From positions 1 to 7,608 of the forward strand of contig SLPT01000371.1 of the NCBI GenBank assembly GCA_007131845.1: a stretch of DNA of 7,608 nt, read 5' to 3'. Below the pieces are notes generated by a model. It was not told where the DNA came from. It saw only the letters and a list, made by a program, of their open reading frames with translations, and made no database searches. Shown here piece by piece: positions 6,113-7,608 of the stretch. This stretch comes from Desulfobacteraceae bacterium (lineage in GTDB: Bacteria; Desulfobacterota; Desulfobacteria; Desulfobacterales; Desulfosalsimonadaceae). The position numbers and the translations under genes were made by a program. The stretch's first letter is position 1, and each line of letters opens with the position of its first letter.

Positions 6113-6909
6113 TCCCGACCATTCCGTCAGATCTGGCGCCGGGACTCGAAGCCCTTTACCGGGAGAAAAACCGGCGCTGCTATGTGGATCCGGATCCGTT
6201 GGTCTTTTTGTATCGATATCCGGATCCTGCGGACCGTGAGATTGCCGGCCTTGTGGCGGCAAGCCTGGCATACGGGAATGTGCGGCAGATCCTTAAAAGC
6301 GTTGCGGCCGTGCTGGACGCCATGGGAAAAAGCCCATCGCATTACATCGAAAAGGGGCGGCCGGACGGGTTTATGAGGGATTTTGACGGCTTTGTGCATC
6401 GCTTTGCAACCGGGGCTCATATTGCGGCCCTGCTTGGCGGTGTCAAGCGTGTTGTTTCAGATCATGGCTCACTCATGGCATTTTTCCGCGCTGCCTGCTC
6501 CGCAAACGCGCAAACCTATCTGCCGGCGCTCGGGAGCTTTGCGGATGCTCTGCGTGACACAACATGCGGCGATCCGGGGCACCTGCTCCCGCGCGTGGAA
6601 AAGGGGAGCGCCTGCAAGCGACTGAATCTCTATTTGCGCTGGATGGTACGCAGGGATGCCGTGGATCCGGGAGGATGGGATGCACTGTGCCCCTCCCGCC
6701 TTATTATCCCCCTCGACGTCCACATGCACCGGGTATGCCGGGAACTGGGTTTCACGAACCGTCGCCAGGCGGATATGAAAACCGCCCTGGAAATCACCCG
6801 GGCCTTTTCGAAAATCATGCCCGATGACCCGGTCCGATATGATTTCGTCCTTACCCGGCGGGGAATCCGGAAAGATGCCGGTTTTAGCCTTCTGCCACAG
6901 GCAAGGTAG
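6109..6909 (+). CDS. DUF2400 / TIGR02757 family conserved protein of unknown function
   Basis: This 266-residue protein carries the conserved blocks I associate with DUF2400 (PF09674, TIGR02757): [11 protein letters not shown] (27-37), [20 protein letters not shown] (42-61), [18 protein letters not shown] (166-183), [12 protein letters not shown] (198-209), the ALEIT helix (226-230) and [15 protein letters not shown] (240-254). No signal peptide or membrane segment is seen, so it is probably cytoplasmic. The biochemical role is unknown to me. The helical layout and the PLDVH/YDFxL blocks faintly recall helix-hairpin-helix DNA glycosylases, but that is only an impression. The GTG start at 6109 overlaps the copA stop as GTGA with no strong ribosome site, pointing to translational coupling; there is no better in-frame start before the first conserved block. 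A weak CAGGC/GCCTG dyad (6898-6920) spans the stop codon. Any functional link to copper export is only suggested by the overlap. Confidence 0.88.
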   Translation: MIPTIPSDLAPGLEALYREKNRRCYVDPDPLVFLYRYPDPADREIAGLVAASLAYGNVRQILKSVAAVLDAMGKSPSHYIEKGRPDGFMRDFDGFVHRFATGAHIAALLGGVKRVVSDHGSLMAFFRAACSANAQTYLPALGSFADALRDTTCGDPGHLLPRVEKGSACKRLNLYLRWMVRRDAVDPGGWDALCPSRLIIPLDVHMHRVCRELGFTNRRQADMKTALEITRAFSKIMPDDPVRYDFVLTRRGIRKDAGFSLLPQAR

Positions 6910-6928
6910 GCGGGGGCCTGATTTATGC

Positions 6929-6957
6929 TTGACTTTATTATGATGCATTGATAACAA
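6929..6957 (+). promoter_or_regulatory. Candidate promoter of the tRNA-Ala gene
   Basis: A near-consensus -35, TTGACT (6929-6934), is followed 17 bases later by TAACAA (6952-6957). An alternative -10, GATAAC at 6950-6955, would have a short 15-base spacer. Either would start transcription about 14-16 bases before the tRNA 5' end at 6977. The region is AT-rich compared with its surroundings. The -35 is convincing; the exact -10 is not. Confidence 0.45.
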
Positions 6958-6976
6958 ACATACACTTCATCGACGT

Positions 6977-7052
6977 GGGGATGTAGCTCAGCCGGGAGAG
7001 CGCGGCGTTCGCAACGCCGAGGTCAGGGGTTCGACCCCCCTCATCTCCACCA
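6977..7052 (+). tRNA. tRNA-Ala (anticodon CGC), with encoded CCA
   Basis: This is a complete 76-base cloverleaf. The acceptor stem pairs GGGGATG with CATCTCC and contains G3:U70, the main identity element for alanyl-tRNA synthetase. The D-arm is GCTC/GAGC. The anticodon stem is CGGCG/CGCCG with loop TTCGCAA, giving anticodon CGC at 7010-7012, which reads GCG. The variable loop is AGGTC. The T-arm is AGGGG/CCCCT with loop TTCGACC. Discriminator A73 is followed by encoded CCA (7050-7052). No clear terminator follows before hisB. Confidence 0.96.
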
Positions 7053-7129
7053 CTTCTTTGTTCCTCCCAAACTGAGCGTTCCAAATTTTAAACTTTTTGT
7101 TTCCATATTGTTTTAAAGGATACAACACC
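7053..7129 (+). other. AT-rich leader between tRNA-Ala and hisB
   Basis: These 77 bases contain several T-runs and the hisB ribosome site AAAGGA (7115-7120) but no GC-rich terminator hairpin. I see no convincing -35/-10 pair, so hisB may be reached by read-through from the tRNA promoter or from a promoter I cannot recognise. No leader peptide rich in histidine codons is visible. Confidence 0.4.
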
Positions 7130-7608
7130 ATGCAGCGGACTGCAAAACTGGAAAGAAAGACCAAAGAGACCGATATCGCAATTGATATCAATCTGGACGG
7201 GGCCGGGCAATGCGATATTGCCACGGGAATCGGTTTTTTCGACCACATGCTCGAGCTTTTTGCCGTGCACGGCTTCTACGATATAACACTTCGGGCAGCC
7301 GGGGATATTCACGTGGATTTTCACCACACGGTAGAGGATGTGGGGATCGTCCTTGGAGAGGCTTTTCGGCAGGCGCTCGGGGACAAAAAGGGGATCGTTC
7401 GCTATGGACATGCCGTCACCCCGATGGATGAAACGTTGAGCTGGGTTACGGTCGACTTTTCAGGCCGGCCTTTTTTTGTCTACCGGCTGCCGGAGTCCAT
7501 CATTGCTGAAAGTGGGTTCAACGTTCACCTGGCAAAGGAATTTTTCCGGGCGGTTTCGGTTTCCGCCGGGATGAACCTGCACATCAACGTGGAATACGGG
7601 GAAAACGA
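7130..7608 (+). CDS. hisB: Imidazoleglycerol-phosphate dehydratase (HisB), 3' truncated by the window end
   Basis: HisB dehydrates imidazole glycerol phosphate to imidazole acetol phosphate, a late step of histidine biosynthesis in the cytoplasm. It is a manganese enzyme that forms a 24-subunit particle. The visible 159 residues begin with the usual RTAKLERKTKETDI strand. They hold metal-site block one, FFDHMLELFAVHGF (36-49), and the first HH motif, DFHHTVEDVGI (63-73), then MDETLSWVTVDFSGRP (99-114) and HLAKEFFRAV (133-142). They stop at HINVEYGEN, just before the second HH-x-x-E motif. About 35-40 residues are missing compared with the usual length near 195. There is no N-terminal phosphatase domain, so it is the monofunctional form, unlike E. 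coli HisB. The ATG at 7130 follows AAAGGA (7115-7120) by nine bases. The frame is open to the window end. Confidence 0.95.
   Translation, partial: MQRTAKLERKTKETDIAIDINLDGAGQCDIATGIGFFDHMLELFAVHGFYDITLRAAGDIHVDFHHTVEDVGIVLGEAFRQALGDKKGIVRYGHAVTPMDETLSWVTVDFSGRPFFVYRLPESIIAESGFNVHLAKEFFRAVSVSAGMNLHINVEYGEN

Noticed and set aside
6898..6920. CAGGC/GCCTG dyad at the end of the DUF2400 gene as an intrinsic terminator
   Set aside because: It has only five base pairs, a 13-base loop and a short interrupted T stretch (ATTTATG) after it, so it is too weak to call.
6977..7052. tRNA-Ala as an attachment site for an integrated element
   Set aside because: No integrase or repeated tRNA 3' end is visible, and the next gene is housekeeping hisB.

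Overview
The window looks like an ordinary chromosomal stretch from a fairly GC-rich, probably anaerobic Gram-negative bacterium. My best guess is a sulfate-reducer-like deltaproteobacterium (Desulfobacterota). That is an inference from the gene mix: a CoA-disulfide-reductase-type flavoprotein with a fused rhodanese domain, Tpx, UspA, a TIGR01777 epimerase, a DUF2400 protein and a monofunctional HisB. It is not based on any database search. All seven protein genes and the one tRNA gene lie on the + strand, mostly behind clear Shine-Dalgarno sites. No gap between genes exceeds about 170 bases.

Region 1 (1-3255) is a redox and stress block. It starts with the C-terminal part of a pyridine nucleotide-disulfide oxidoreductase fused to a rhodanese domain, cut by the window start. 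After a 166-base gap with a plausible promoter comes a thiol peroxidase (Tpx), which lacks the usual resolving cysteine and carries a 45-residue acidic tail with two cysteines. A UspA-type universal stress protein and a TIGR01777 NAD(P)-binding epimerase-like protein follow at short spacing, so the three probably form an operon.

Region 2 (3344-6909) is a copper-handling block: a 67-residue CopZ-like metallochaperone, then a two-HMA-domain CopA-type P1B ATPase. CopZ-like proteins deliver Cu(I) to CopA, which exports it. A hairpin plus T-run stands between the two genes, and its T-run directly abuts the copA ribosome binding site, suggesting attenuation or a set expression ratio. A DUF2400 (TIGR02757) gene begins on the GTGA overlap with the copA stop and is probably translationally coupled to it.

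Region 3 (6910-7608) holds a promoter-like sequence, a complete tRNA-Ala(CGC) with encoded CCA and the G3:U70 identity pair, and the 5' part of hisB (imidazoleglycerol-phosphate dehydratase, histidine biosynthesis), which runs off the right end.

I saw no transposase, integrase, CRISPR array, phage gene or obviously new multi-gene system. The most unusual items are the altered cysteine set of Tpx, the terminator-like leader of copA, and an in-frame 25-bp direct repeat inside copA that could allow loss of one metal-binding domain.
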